Positions 11,450 to 23,359 of a stretch of DNA of 64,000 bases are shown here, piece after piece. The notes under the pieces are model-generated. The model was not told where the DNA came from, ran no database searches, and saw nothing but the letters and a program-made list of their open reading frames with translations. The position numbers and the translations under genes were made by a program. Source of the stretch: Tetrastigma voinierianum (taxonomy: Eukaryota; Streptophyta; Magnoliopsida; Vitales; Vitaceae); contig JAEQBH010000032.1 in the NCBI GenBank assembly GCA_016808115.1, forward strand, positions 310,001 through 374,000, written 5' to 3'. The first letter of the stretch is position 1; the number at the start of each line of letters is the position of its first letter.

Positions 11450-11919
11450 AAGGCAGTAGGAGGAATTTAGGATACAAATTTTGTTGATTTCGGTTCACCC
11501 TACTGTGGCATGAATCAATGGATAATTGGGAACTAACCACCGCAAGGAGATAGTGGCTCCTCTGATAGCATCGGCGGGTGGGGTGACAGGGCAGCTCTGG
11601 CTGGCAGCTGCCATCGAACACACGGTGCCGGTGGTGTTGGGCCGTGGATACGAAGGCCAAGGATGATGGCAACATCCTGTAAGGTTATCGTCATCTCCTT
11701 CTTGGCACATGAAAGCATTATGTGTCTTGGGCGCCCGTCTCGATGAAAGAGAGGTGATAAGTGGCGATTGATCATGATGTGGCGGTATATAAGTAAAATC
11801 CAAATGGCCCGATCACGTATGGACAAATGCGTATATCCATCCTCCACATAGTCATGAAGGCTCTCATCTGCTGTCGAGGGCGGAGTAGTTCCTGAAGCTG
11901 TAAGCAACGAAACAACCAA
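11450..11919 (-). pseudogene. Plant mobile domain (PMD) part of a MULE-type gene
   Basis: The minus frame contains RDRAIWILLIYRHIMINRHL, then EMTITLQDVAIILGLRIHGP, the signature 'GEMTxTLQDVAxLLGLPVDG' of the PMD family. A frameshift then moves the reading to TPPADAIRGATISLRWLVPN, matching the next PMD block. The domain lies downstream of the MULE transposase on the same strand, as in plant MuDR genes with a C-terminal PMD. It starts after an AT-rich interval with tandem repeats, so it may be a separate exon or a separate gene. Confidence 0.8.
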
Positions 11920-12194
11920 TTTTAAAATTGGTTATATATAGAATACGATGTTCTATTTGGTAATGGTAATTGATAATTAACGAAAATGCGTGCACACTCT
12001 ATATGTTAAGTGTGATGCGTAATACGTCTTGCAATGCAGACGGATGTATCCGGATCTGCATCATGAATCCACGAGAAGCCATATCTCTATGAGATATAAC
12101 AAATCGAATAATTGTCAAATATGGTTTGTCGTAGTAATTACGGCTGTGATTATTTACAATACACGCGTGCATTAATAATGTCTCGTTTATTAGA

Positions 12195-12372
12195 ATAAGT
12201 CTTATCTGAAAACAACTAAAAAGTGAGGCCTCATTTACAAGAAATACACTTGTACATAAGTCTTATACAAAACAACTACAAAAAGTGAGGCCTCGTTCTG
12301 AGAAATACACACTTGTACATAAGTCTTATACAAAACAACTATAAAAAAGGTGAGGCCTCATTTACAAAAAAA
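12195..12372. repeat. Tandem repeat, unit about 62 bp, 2.8 copies
   Basis: Copies start ATAAGTCTTAT at 12195, 12256 and 12319. Each contains ACAACTA and then GTGAGGCCTC, and ends in TACACTTGTAC. It sits between the MULE transposase frames and the PMD frame. Confidence 0.9.
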
Positions 12373-12583
12373 AAAAAAAATTGCCTTACTTCACATCTAT
12401 CACTGAACTTGATTTTTATTCTTACAAGACCTGCCAGATTGACACATTTTGTTTTTAACCACATTTTATCATGGTTTCCCCTCCTGCGTCAGTTTCATTA
12501 TGCAATAGGAGTTGATTTAGGATGGCCACGGCTTTTCGAGTTTCATTGACTGAGCTGTCGTGGGACCATCATAAAGGAGCCAC

Positions 12584-14012
12584 TCATCTTCGTGAATATG
12601 GGGGGATAAAACAAGCTTGCCCAGTGTCATGAATGCATTGCGTGGTGTGGTAGCCTTGAAGACGAATGGCGAAAATCAACACATCGATGCTAACATCTTT
12701 GTATGATGGTACACCTTGGAATCCATATATCAATGTCTTACCACATATGCATTTCTTGTCATTTAAGTTGAGGTGATGAATTCGACCACTCCTTGACTTG
12801 ACGTGAAATCTACCCTGTATGTGATCGTAAAGAACAGTTTCCATTGATCCAGCCTTAACGCGTAACGAATATGAGCATCGACATATGGAGTGGCACTTCG
12901 TCGGATGCCAGCATCTATTAACATCTTTGTTCCTTGCTTACAACTTAAAGTATTAAGGCGGAAAATGTCCAGGCGAACTAATACGTGAGTGGTAAGCTCT
13001 GAGCTCCCTTTAAGAACAACATTAAATACCTCCCAGTCATGTTGGTTGTCATTGTCCCATATCTTGGTGACCTCCATCATGTGAAAGTGCCCGTAGCGGG
13101 GAGTTGCCTCTCCCAACCATTGTTGTGCTTGAATTAATTCTCATAATTGTAGCCATATGCTATTCATCTTGCTTGGTGTTGTATATGGTTATATCTGATT
13201 CTTGAGTTTATCTTTGAAGAGTGGTCGTAAGAATTGCTTTAGATGGCGCATACAAATCACATTATAGGCATATGGTGCGTCGACGAGATGAGGATAGCTC
13301 ATTACTGCCATAATACCTAGATGTCTGTCAGATATAACACAAATCCTCGTCCATTGGAGTTTACTCTATTTACATTACATGCGGGAACCCATCCTCGACT
13401 ATCGATATTCTGTATACGTAATAGAAATGCGTGATGGAAGCAATGATTATTTAGTCTGAGACCATAGCAGTAACCAATGTCTTGTACTTCCCCATACAAA
13501 TGTGTACCATCAATACTCAATACCGGACGACAACTTGTGAACCCTTGATAGATGGCAGACGACGAGGAACACGAGGTTGGAATGTCTCATTGTTTGGTAC
13601 ACTATTATGCGATGGTTTTCAATGACAGTACGTCAGGGTTTGCTTGTTCTATGGCCAAGAACAAACGTGGGAGCTCTGTATATGATTGAGAAAAATCACC
13701 AAATAAGTGTCTAAATGCCTTATGCTTTCCATCCAAGGCTTTTTTATATGAAATTTCATATCCCCATTTCTCCATCACAATTGCTTGAATAGCAGCAGCA
13801 AACAATGTGAATTGTGCCTTAATTATTGCCTGTATATGAGCAGCAACCAAGTTTGGGTCAGTGATGATGGTCAGGTTTAAACAAGGATTTACACCCGAGT
13901 ATCGTGCTTGCCTGTTGTTGATCACAAATAAGCAAGTATCTTTCATAACCATGGCACGTAGCTTCCATTGACATTGACATTCTTCGGCCTTCTTACATCT
14001 TAAAACGAGCAT
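12584..14012 (-). pseudogene. MULE (Mutator-like) transposase, DDE core and SWIM zinc finger
   Basis: Order from right to left: a MuDR DNA-binding-type block (LVLRCKKAEECQCQWKLRAM) at about 13930-14010, then ISYKKALDGKHKAFRHLFGD at about 13700-13770. Next is SIDGTHLYGE (first catalytic Asp) at about 13490-13520, SDRHLGIMAVM (second Asp) at about 13300-13330, and VFNVVLKGSSEL at about 12990-13040. Last is the SWIM-like GRFHVKSRSGRIHHLNLNDK followed by KCICGK at about 12740-12820. The final Cys/His pair of the SWIM finger reads PSYK here, so it is destroyed. Stops around 13150 and frame changes elsewhere show the gene is inactive. Confidence 0.9.
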
Positions 14013-14910
14013 TTTTTTTAGGAGGCAACTACAACAAACTCTTGGTGTGCTCTAATTGAGTAAATCTTTGCAGTCTCTTGCAAATCGGTTAAATTAAAAA
14101 CATAGCCCCACAAATTCTCCTTTAGAATATGGCATTTAGTCTTACGCCCATGGAGCCAAACCACGAAATAGCAATATCACCATGTTTCAACATGTTCAAA
14201 ACAAGGTGTTGGTGGTAGGTGAAAATGAATAGGGGATGACTCATCACAGATTTTCATCATGCGGGATATTTGAGTACATCCTGAAGATAATGCATGCGTA
14301 GAGACAAATATCCCTTGCTCATTCTCCAAAACCTGATTTGTAGTCTGAAATGATGATACATGTCCATCAGCTTGAACATGTAAGTCTTCATCATATTCAT
14401 CATCAACATCTTCATCAAATTCATCATTACCTTCTTCATAAGCGCAAACATCATCATCTCCATATACTCCGATTATCTGAAATGCTGGCGGACCGCTACT
14501 AGGCCCACAACCACCAGATCAATTTATGTAACATTCTCATTTTTACGCAACACCATAGATTGATTAAACGTGGTTTATTCGAACGACCTCAACAAACAAT
14601 TCAATTTCCTCAATGGCAGTTGTGTTAACCATGTTCAACATTCAATGCACAATACTGTCATTCCATATTGGAAAAGCTTGGAACCTATTTCCACTTTTTA
14701 GAGGATACTTACAATTGAGGACTAATTTGAACTTCTGTTTGTCAATAGTTTTGTAGTGAAAATATGATATCATGATTGTTTCGAGCGTACCAGGTCAGCG
14801 GTATATCCAAAGGCACAATAAAGCTTTGTTCCCAACATATTTGACATCACATTTTGAGTCCTCAATATATCTCCATTGTAATAACATATTCACGAAGGGA
14901 ATAGAGAAAC
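14013..14910 (-). pseudogene. N-terminal region of the MULE transposase gene
   Basis: The minus strand at 14400-14470 encodes an acidic Asp/Glu-rich stretch (GDDDVCAYEEGNDEFDEDVD), followed leftward by HVSSFQTTNQVLENEQG. Such an acidic linker lies between the N-terminal and MuDR domains in plant MULEs. The part from 14520 to 14910 has stops in every frame but keeps short MULE-like pieces. The element's left and right terminal inverted repeats were not recognised. Confidence 0.6.
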
Positions 14911-15002
14911 ATACATAATTGACTGTTAAAATGGTAAAAAAAAATTAAATAATATGAGAGATAATTATCCTTAGTACCTTGTTTAGAGATTAAATGACTG
15001 TC

Positions 15003-15101
15003 GTGTCCCCTTTAGAGACCCATGATTTAGAAAAATGAGATTCTCCTTTAATACGAGGAGCTCTACCAAAATCGACTTATGCTAAGCTGCTGCGAACATG
15101 G
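15003..15101 (-). repeat. Relic of a gypsy-type LTR end
   Basis: The block TCTCCTTTAATACGAGGAGC with its flanks aligns with 59069-59167 inside the CACTA element (TCTCCTTTGTACGGGGAGCT). It aligns more weakly with 28684-28730 in the Tekay LTR (TCTCCTTTATGCGAGGCTCT). All three read in the same strand sense. I interpret it as a fragment of an LTR terminal region. Confidence 0.5.
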
Positions 15102-17175
15102 CTCAATATCATACAATGACCTCAGTGGGTTTAAATTTGAGTCAAAGTGGCCTAATCAGGCCCATTCTTCTATAATCAACAACAACAACAACATACAGTC
15201 TTCCTACTTCCCCATTCCCTTTTCCTATATGATAGAAAGCTAAATTCTTGGTTTAGGAGTTTCCACAAACTAGGGCCATTGATCTTTGAAAAACTTAGGA
15301 CTTATTTCTTGTATGAACTTGGTTTAGGTCCAAATTTCTATTCTAATTGAGCCTGGATTGCCCATATTTTCGGTTTTATGGAACAATGCTTTTGCATGGC
15401 GATCTTCCATATTCCTTTGCATTAAAATAACATGGGTTGGTGAGGTCATTTTGTGTGGCAAACAAAGTTTGGTTGAATTCGTTCAAATAAACTTGAGTAA
15501 CTCAACCCAAAATTACCTATGCGACATATTTTTGTGTTCTTAGACCTTTAACTATTTTACCATTATGGACTCCACCCAAACCGGAGAAGAATTACATATG
15601 TTTAGAAAACTGAAAACATAAGTTCAATATTCTTTAACTGATAAAGAACTGATCGTTGAAAACATAAAGAATATGATTTTTTTAAAAAGACATATTTTGA
15701 TGTCAAACAAAAAAAAATATACATTTTGAATGCCTTGAAATCTGGTTCTGAGTGGTAAAAGCTAAAGGGTAGGATAGGTTTACTAGTGATCCTAGAGCAG
15801 TGTCCTTGTAAGAAGAGAGAAGAGAGTCCTACAAACATTAGCACTTTGAAATAAGTATAGTGCTGCAACAATGATGTACTTAAGTGAATAGGTCTTTTAA
15901 ATTTGTCCCATAAATATGGAGGTTAGCTAGAAATAAAACTTATAAGAAAACAACAAACGTTGCTTTTAGAAAAATATATAAAAAAGTAACAATATTTCAA
16001 GTTCTCAAGAAACTATACATTATTTTATGAAACATATTAGAAATATTAGAATAGTTTTGAAAAATCATTTTTAAAGTACTTTTAAAAACACCTTTAATAA
16101 TCAAACAGAGATTCTATATCAATATTTTAAGGCCTACTTCTCACTTTTCAACGAAAGACATTTAATTTCAAAGATTATCTTGAAAACAAGGCATCATGCC
16201 CAATCTAATCATAACATAACTGGTTTACCTCAATTACGACAAACTATTACACAATTCCACAATGTCATATACCACAAAAGTACTATACATTTTATGTGTT
16301 GACAATCATATTAGATACTCTGGTTTATCTTCATCACAGGAACTCTAAATATAACCCAAGAGATCTTTCAGCTTAAAATATTTCTAAAGAGAATGTGAGC
16401 GCCACAGGAACTTAACATTGAAACAAGTAACCATTGGGAATAATTTTGATGTTTGCAAGGAAAATAATTATAATCTTTATGGAAAAGTCTAAAAGCAGTT
16501 TTCAGGAACCACCTAACTTTGGCCTAACTTCAAAGACTTTGGAAGACTATATTAATTGTTAAAGACAAAGTCTGACAGCTGTTATGATATTATTAGATAA
16601 TTGATTTTAAAATTTAAAGTTTAAATTTGCAACAGTTCTACGGCAAACTGAAAATTACTTCAAATTTAAAATCATCATATTTATGACTTTTTAATTAGAG
16701 AATTACATTCTCATCTTTTCCAATAATCTTTACTCTTTCGATTAGTGGTAAGCTTCCCTTATATAGTTACGTATCGAATAGGAATTTTAAAAATTACAGT
16801 TACTTGAAAAACGAATAAGAGCATATCACAGTGCATATGAAAAATACCTTATGAGGAATAAAGTCGGTGGAGAAAAAAACTTCCAAAGGAAGAACAAGTT
16901 GATACAAAAAGAGATCGGAACAAAACCACCACCGAAGCCACTAAATGAAACCACAAATCACACCAGCCCTTTTCCGGTAAGGGTTGGAGCAAATCGCAAG
17001 AATGGGAGTACAGAACGAACCTCGGAAGAAATCGATCCCATTTGCAGATCAGGCTGTGATCGGTGGTTGCAGGTGAACCCTTGTCGTCGTCGAGGGGAGA
17101 GCTGCTGGAGGAGGGAGAAGAGCAGGAGGAGAGGAACAAAATGAGGAGAGGAAGAAGAAATGGGGGGAAGGGGGA
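15102..17175. other. AT-rich DNA, no gene seen
   Basis: There is a short CAA run at about 15178-15191 and many poly-A/T stretches. Opposed frames of about 100 codons at 16849-17190 are low-complexity (Ser/Leu- or Arg/Lys-rich) and match nothing. Confidence 0.6.
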
Positions 17176-17330
17176 ATTAATTAAGTTCAATAGTTGTCAT
17201 CCACAACACCGGCCTTTGGCAAATTAATTAAGTTCAAAAGCCGTCGTTGTGGACGACGACCATTGAACTTAAAAAATTGACAAAGGTCGTTGTCCACAAT
17301 GACGACCAATGGCAACTTGCTTCCGACGTG
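17176..17330. repeat. Cluster of inverted motifs resembling DNA-transposon subterminal repeats
   Basis: AATTAATTAAGTTCAA occurs at about 17175-17190 and again at about 17223-17238. Its inverse TTGAACTTAA is at 17263-17272. Between and after them lie GTCGTTGTGGACGACGAC and GTCGTTGTCCACAATGACG, each partly self-complementary. The density of direct and inverted copies suggests a transposon end, possibly CACTA- or MULE-derived. Confidence 0.5.
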
Positions 17331-17684
17331 GCCAAACGCACTACTTTGGTCATTTTTTTGAAACCTAAAATAAATTATGTATTTTTTATTCAAAATACAC
17401 TATTCACATCAAAAGCTCAAAATTTTGAGTCCATTGGGCCAAATCCATATTTCTAGTTATAATGTGCAGAAACATTTTTTTTAGCTAAGAAGATATTTGT
17501 GTGATAAGAAATGGATTTTTGCAAGAGCATTTTATTTCATTGCAAACAATTTGAATGATAATTCTTTTGGATTTTATTTCATTGCGAATAGGGTTTGTCT
17601 ACCTAATTTGGAAATGAAATGAGTTTTAGTTGAGGTCATTGATCTACAATCAAAGACGAGTGCGTTGTATCATGCTTTAATTAG

Positions 17685-18791
17685 TGTTAGAGATTTACTT
17701 GACATAGTCTCTATAAAAAATAAATTGCATTCTTAATAAGACTATCACATGAGATGCTACATCAAGCTATGTGACACAACTTACCTTATTCAATCACATC
17801 CGGTTTTGGGACCAATATTTTGTAAATAAGGAATCAATATTCTCTGAAATGAATAAGGAAAATGAGAGGAGGATATTGGGTGGATCAAATCTGGAAGATT
17901 GGATCTTTCTTGGTAAGATTTCTATGGGAAGAAGATATTGCATTGTGATGAATATGGAATGAGATCTTATCTGTAGAAGCCCAGTTGGAAAAGAAAATTT
18001 TATGCTCATGAGCGAGAAGAGGTGGTGGCAGAATATAAATGTGGTTTGGAGAATGTAGATTTAGCGATATAAAGATTCTGAAACTTCATGCTTAAAAATG
18101 GGCGTGAAGACCTTTGAGAGATGATCGATTCGTGCAACAGGAGGACTTTCTAGAGGAGCTATCTTTGCGAGAAAGAGCAGTACCGAGTGCGCGCGAGACC
18201 TTGATGGTGAGCGATGCGCTTACTTCGCAGGTTGAAGTGATTGGTGTAAATGAACCCCGGTCACGTATGGGAAATAAGGAGAGCTTATTTCAAAGTTTCT
18301 CTATGGGAGGACTTATAGAGGAGCTATCTTTGTAGAAAGAAGCATTTGCAGGTCTTTGCCACGAGACCTTGATGGTGAAGCGGTATGCTTGCCGGCAGGT
18401 TGAAGTGATTGGGCGCTAATGATTGATTATATAGAGTAAGGGAGCTTATTTCAATGTTTCTCTATGAGATAGTTAGGAGAAGACGATTGTGCAAAAGGGG
18501 GAGCCTTGTCTCATTTAAGTCCAACGTGTAACCTAATTGATATATAAGGAAACACCTTACATCTGAGTTCAACTTTGTGGACGTAGGCAATTGCTAAACT
18601 ACGTTACCAAACCCTACCCCCTCCATGTGTGTGTGTGTGCATAATCTTTCCTATCTTCTAAATTTGTACACAAATTAACTCTACACATTACACATCATAA
18701 AAGAGTTTATTGCTACACACATGACAACGCCTCACTAGTTGATACAATATCTCTTGAATCACAGTCATAACAAACAATCATTAATTTTTCA
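17685..18791 (+). repeat. 5' LTR of the Copia element
   Basis: It starts TGTTAGAGATTTACTTGACA and ends TTTTTCA just before the PBS. It is highly similar over most of its length to 22402-23359: shared blocks include CATCCGGTTTTGGGACCAAT, GATTGGATCTTTCTTGGTAA and CTTATCTGTAGAAGCCCAGT. It is about 150 bp longer than the 3' copy because of indels, including a duplicated 'gaggagctatctttg' block at 18154 and 18317. Confidence 0.9.
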
Positions 18792-18806
18792 ATTGGTATT
18801 AGAGCG
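18792..18806 (+). other. PBS complementary to initiator tRNA-Met
   Basis: ATTGGTATTAGAGCG directly follows the LTR. It is one change from the usual TGGTATCAGAGC primer site of plant Copia elements. Confidence 0.85.
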
Positions 18807-18839
18807 AGTCACTCTGAATGCAGTGGATCCCAATGTTGT

Positions 18840-20562
18840 ATTGCTTACTTGATGTGCCAAATGGATCTCTCTAAAGGAAAGGTCCGGTTGTTTGTCCTCC
18901 TTTGTTAGACGGGACTAACTATGGGTACTGGAAAGCTTGCATGCATGCATTCATCAAGTCTATGGAAAAACTCACCTGGAAAGCAGTCTTAACCATTTGG
19001 GACCCCTCGCGAGAAAGATGAATCGGGACGAAGTGCCTGGCGAACTTGGTGGACAACGGAGGAAGATAGCGATTCGTCTAGCGTGGAAGGTTCTCAATGC
19101 CATCTTCAATGGGGTAAAGTCTACCTGATTCAATCATTGTAGTCAACCGAGTTGGCAATTATGGGATATGCCAAGTCAAGTTTAAGGGAACCACTACTGT
19201 GTATAAATCACAAATAGAGTTGCTAATCCCTAAAGGAAAATGAGACGATCGGGCAGTATCATGCCAGAATAAGCGATATCTCAAATGAATCGTTTATCAT
19301 GTGAGAAAAGATTCCTGAAGAAAAGCTCATAAGAAAGGTGTTGAGAAATCTACCATAGAGGTTCACGTATAAGGCGGCTGCTATTAGAGAAGCAAAGAAC
19401 CTTGAAACCATGAAGCTTGAGGAACTAATTGGATATCTTCGTACCTTTGAAATGGAGCTTCAAGAAGATAAGAAATAGAGGAAGAGAACGATGGCTTTCT
19501 AGGTTGAACCATAACAGGTTGAGGAAGAAGAAGGAGATGATCTTGCTGAATCCACAGCTCTCTTGAAGAAGAACTTCAACCAAGTGGCCAAAAAAAGGAA
19601 TAAGAGATTGAAAGGTACCTACCAAGCCAAAAACACGAATTTTTCTTCTAATCCTTCCACAGTTCCCTTTAAAGTGAACAATTTTTCTAGAGTCAACACT
19701 GAGCTGACAAACAAAAGTAAAAGAATTCAGTGCAGGAATGTGAAGGGTATGGTCATATTCAAACAAAATGTGCCAACACCCGTAAGAAAAACAAGTCCTA
19801 CACAGCGACCTGGAGTGATGAAGAGTCTGAGGAACGAGATGAGCATTTCAATGAAGTTATGGTCTTGGTCAGTTTAGTCACAAAATAAGATTCTTAATAT
19901 AGCAGTATCTGATATCATCACTTGAGGCGAGATGCTAAAATCGCAGAAAGGTGATAATGAAGAATTTGAATGAAGAGATGGTGCCTCCTACAGGTCATGT
20001 ATGAGCGGTAGAGACAATGAGAACCAAGATCTCGTAAGCAAGTTTCCCAATGTACAACGAGAAGGAACTTGTCAAGCGAGTGCTTGAGACAGGTATGCCA
20101 CTAGAAACTCCTCTTGGAGCAGTTAAAGAAGACTATGCGCATGTTGAATTCAGGCACCACGGCCTTGGATTAGATTATGGAAATGGGAAAAGGACTAAAG
20201 ATCATGGAGGACTAGGGTTCAAGGGAGAAAACTCAGGAACCAACTCTCTAACTCTAATAGAAGCAATTCATAAAGCTAAAAATCACTATCGTAGGAGGAA
20301 GAGACCGTTACCAACACTCAAGTGCTATTATTGTAGAAAATTAGGGCACATCAGGAAAGAATGCTCTCACTTCTTGATGCGTCAAAAGATGAGGCAACAA
20401 GTGCAGCATCCAAAGACTAAAAAGGTATGGAGAATAGAGTGGGTTGGGAGGTGTTTGGTCGTTTGCACTTCACTAAAGATGAAAGTGGAAGAAAAATGGC
20501 ATTTCGACAGTGACAACTCTAGGCATATTACTAGCAACAAAGAATTTATGAAAAATCTATAG
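18840..20562 (+). pseudogene. Copia gag with CCHC zinc knuckle
   Basis: The N-terminal block reads PLLDGTNYGYWKACMHAFIK at about 18900-18960, the classic start of this Copia gag type. It continues in shifting frames with a conserved-looking 'SKFEAL...YNERV...' region at about 19200-19320 that is broken by stops. The best frame, 20050-20562, contains the knuckle CYYCRKLGHIRKEC (C-x2-C-x4-H-x4-C) at about 20326-20370. It ends with WHFDSDNSRHITSNKEF, the usual protease-proximal block with Asp-Ser in place of Asp-Ser/Thr-Gly. Confidence 0.85.
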
Positions 20563-20764
20563 CCTTGCAGCTTACAATCAGTAACATTTGGTGATGGAGG
20601 TTAAGGTGAAGTTCTTGGAAGCGGCTCTCTGAAAGTTACAATTCACTAAAGGAAGTTGTTTAGTCACCAACAACTCAAACTCATGTATCCTAGAAAGAAA
20701 AAGGTCATCAAACAACTGTTATATGTTGATTTTTTAGGAACTTGTTGTGCTACCTTGATGGACA

Positions 20765-21600
20765 ATTAAGATATTTGGCATAGGAGACTAGGTCACATAA
20801 GTCCTAGAAGCCTAAATGAGACTATTGTAGTTGATGCTATTCTGGGAATTCCTAAGATGAAAGATGACCTTGGAAAAATATGTGGCTCATGTCAATTGGG
20901 GAAGCAAGTCTGAATACCCCACAAGGTGATGCAACATCCTTCTACCACAAGGGTTCTAGAACTCCTTCACATGGACCTCATGGGACCAATGCAAGTTGAA
21001 AGCTTAGGGGGAAAAAGGTATGTGTTGATGACTACTCAAGATTCTCGTGGGTAAGCTTTCTTAGAGAGAAATCTGACACATTTAATGCATTTAAGATATT
21101 GTTTCTAAAGTTGATGCATGAAAAGAACAAACAACTCAAGAAGGCTATCAGGAAAAGGAGTGATCATGGGAAGGAGTTTGAAAACTCTCACTTCACCAAG
21201 TTTTGCAATAAACATGGGATAGACCATGGATTTTCTGCTCCTAAGGCACCTCAACATAATTGGGTGGAAGAAGGGAATAACAAAGCACTACGAGAAATGA
21301 CTCGGATTATGCTCAAAGCAAAAAATTTTCTAGTAAAGCTTTGGGCCCAGCCTTGAACCTGACATATTTATACTTTGAAACGAATTTGCAACCGCTGGGA
21401 ACGAGCTATGACACCTTATGAAATTTGGAGAGGTAAAAGCCAACCTAAAATTACTTTCATGAGTTTGGTAATTACTATTTTATCCTTGATGTGAGGGAGG
21501 AAAGAAGGTAAATTGATCTCAAGCGATGAAGGCATATTTCTAAGATATTCCCTAGCGGTCAAACCTTTATAGAGTTTTACAGCAAAAAGGACGGCGATCG
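20765..21600 (+). pseudogene. Copia GAG-preintegrase and integrase
   Basis: DIWHRRLGHISPRSLNE with ICGSCQLGKQ marks the preintegrase zinc site at 20770-20915. HMDLMGPMQVESLGGKRYV follows with the first catalytic Asp. RSDHGKEFENSHFTKFCNKH carries the second Asp and FSAPKAPQHNWVEEGNNK the catalytic Glu at 21150-21290. The usual PQQNG has become PQHNW. A degraded 'TPYEIWRGK...' segment follows at about 21410-21440. Stops occur at 20910 and after 21355. Confidence 0.85.
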
Positions 21601-22401
21601 AATCCTTTTAATGTGGTGGTTGATTACCAGGGATCAAAATCTACTCTAACAAGGTCAGATGATTCAGATGTTGAATTCTGCATACTCAATAGGTACAAAA
21701 AAAAATAGTAATAGTGCCTCAGGAGATGCTCCATCACCTAGCAACAACACCAGCCCTGTCGTAAAAAATGATCCAACATCTGGTGACTCATCCCTCCAAC
21801 AGAGAGATCTCGAGAATGATCTAACCACTAATATCTTGGTTCGTGAGCCTTCTAAATGAGTTCAGAAGAATCATTCAACCTCTGACATTATTGAAGACCC
21901 TAAAGAAGCTGGTTTTGAGCACGAGAATTCAAAGTCGACTATAGAGAAATGATTGAGCACATATGTTATGCCTCACCCAAAAGCGAGTCACTTGAATGTC
22001 AAAAGCATAGGAGGATGATCGTTGGTTGACTACTAGTCATTAGTAGCAGTTGTTCGTAGCTAGTTTGGATGCAACATATGCTGAAAAATTATGGTGTCTC
22101 ACAATGCATGCACCATTTTATATGACGTCGTGGTGAAGCTAGATTAGGGCCAGTAAATATGTTTTGGCCTTCTATGGCAAAAAGAAGGGGGAGATATGTC
22201 GAAGTTTGAATCTTTTCTGGTTGATACATCATGGTGATGCCACATCATGGGTTGCATAGTCTCTGGTTGATATAGCATGCTAGTTCTTGCCTCATCGATG
22301 TTTGATTTGTTGATGGCTCTTCAAATGTTGATTTTCATATCTTGATAATCTCTCCAAAACATGTTTCACTTGTACTATTTATTTTTTCTGAAGGGGGAGA
22401 T
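21601..22401 (+). other. Post-integrase linker, 3' non-coding and polypurine tract
   Basis: 21659-21859 encodes a Ser/Asn/Asp-rich linker typical of the zone between integrase and RT (PSPSNNTSPVVKNDPTSGDS). No RT or RNase H motif follows. After a GGCCTTCTATGGCAAAAAGA block (22169-22188) comes untranslated sequence. The PPT AAGGGGGAGAT at about 22391-22401 abuts the 3' LTR. Confidence 0.75.
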
Positions 22402-23359
22402 TGTTGGAGATTTAATTGGCATAGTCTCCGTAAAAAAATGAATTGCATGCTTAATGAGACTGTCGCAATAGTTGTCGCACAAGATATTGCATTAAGCTGT
22501 GTGACACAACTTACCTTATTTAATCGCATCCGGTTTTGGGACCAATATTATGCAAATAAGGAGTAAATATTCTCTGAGATGAATAAGGAAAATGAGAGGA
22601 TATTAGGTGGATGAAATCTGGAAGATTGGATCTTTCTTGGTAAGATTTCTATAGAAAGAAGATATTGCACTATGATAAATATGGAATGAGATCTTATCTG
22701 TAGAAGCCCAGTTGGAAAAGAAAATAATATGCTCCTTGAATAAGGAAGGTGTTGGCAAGCATATAAAACGATTTTGGAAAAATGTAGATTTGGCCAATAT
22801 AAAGATTCTCAACTTTGTGCTTAAAAAGGGGCAGTAGAAGACCTTTGAAGATGATCGATTAAGTACACCTAGGAGGACTTCTGAAGGAGCTATCTTTGTA
22901 GAAAGGCGGAGTTCTTAGTCTTGCATGAGACCTTGATAGTGAAGCGATGCGCTTAATCAGGGTTGGAGTGATTGGGCGCTAATGAATCCAGATGCGTATG
23001 GGAAATAAGGGGATCTGATTTCAATGTTTCTCTATATTATAGTTATGAGAAGACGACTATGAGAAAGGGGGAGCCTTGTCTCACTTAAATCCAACGTGTA
23101 ACCTAATTGATATATAGTGAAACACCTTATATCTGGACTCAACCCCGTGGACGTAGGCAATTGCTGAATCGCGTAACCAAACCCTGCCCCTCTATGTGTG
23201 TGTGCGTGCATAATCTTTCCTACCTTTTACTTTGTACACAAATTAACTCTACATAATACACATCATAAAAGAGTTTACTGCTACACACATGATAGTGCTT
23301 CACCAATTGATGTAGTATCTCTTGAATCACTGTCATAACAAATAGTCATAAAATTTTCA
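22402..23359 (+). repeat. 3' LTR of the Copia element
   Basis: It begins TGTTGGAGATTTAATTGGCA after the PPT and ends AAATTTTCA before the TSD ATTAG. It matches the 5' LTR at 17685-18791 with many substitutions and indels, so the insertion is old. Confidence 0.9.

Larger units (their letters stand above)
17685..23359 (+). mobile_element. Copia element with two LTRs and a perfect TSD, lacking RT and RNase H
   Basis: The 5' LTR is 17685-18791 and the 3' LTR 22402-23359. The 5-bp target duplication ATTAG is exact (17680-17684 and 23360-23364). Internally it has a tRNA-Met-type PBS, gag with a zinc knuckle, a GAG-preintegrase block, integrase, and then a short tail to the PPT. The reverse transcriptase and RNase H that should follow integrase are absent. 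From integrase to PPT there are only about 1 kb. Gag and integrase also carry stops. The layout looks like the SIRE/Maximus side of Copia, by the gag and integrase wording. Confidence 0.9.

Noticed and set aside
16849..17190. Opposed frames of 97 and 113 codons
   Set aside because: Low-complexity purine/pyrimidine-rich DNA gives Lys/Arg-rich and Ser/Leu-rich shadows. No start context or domain.
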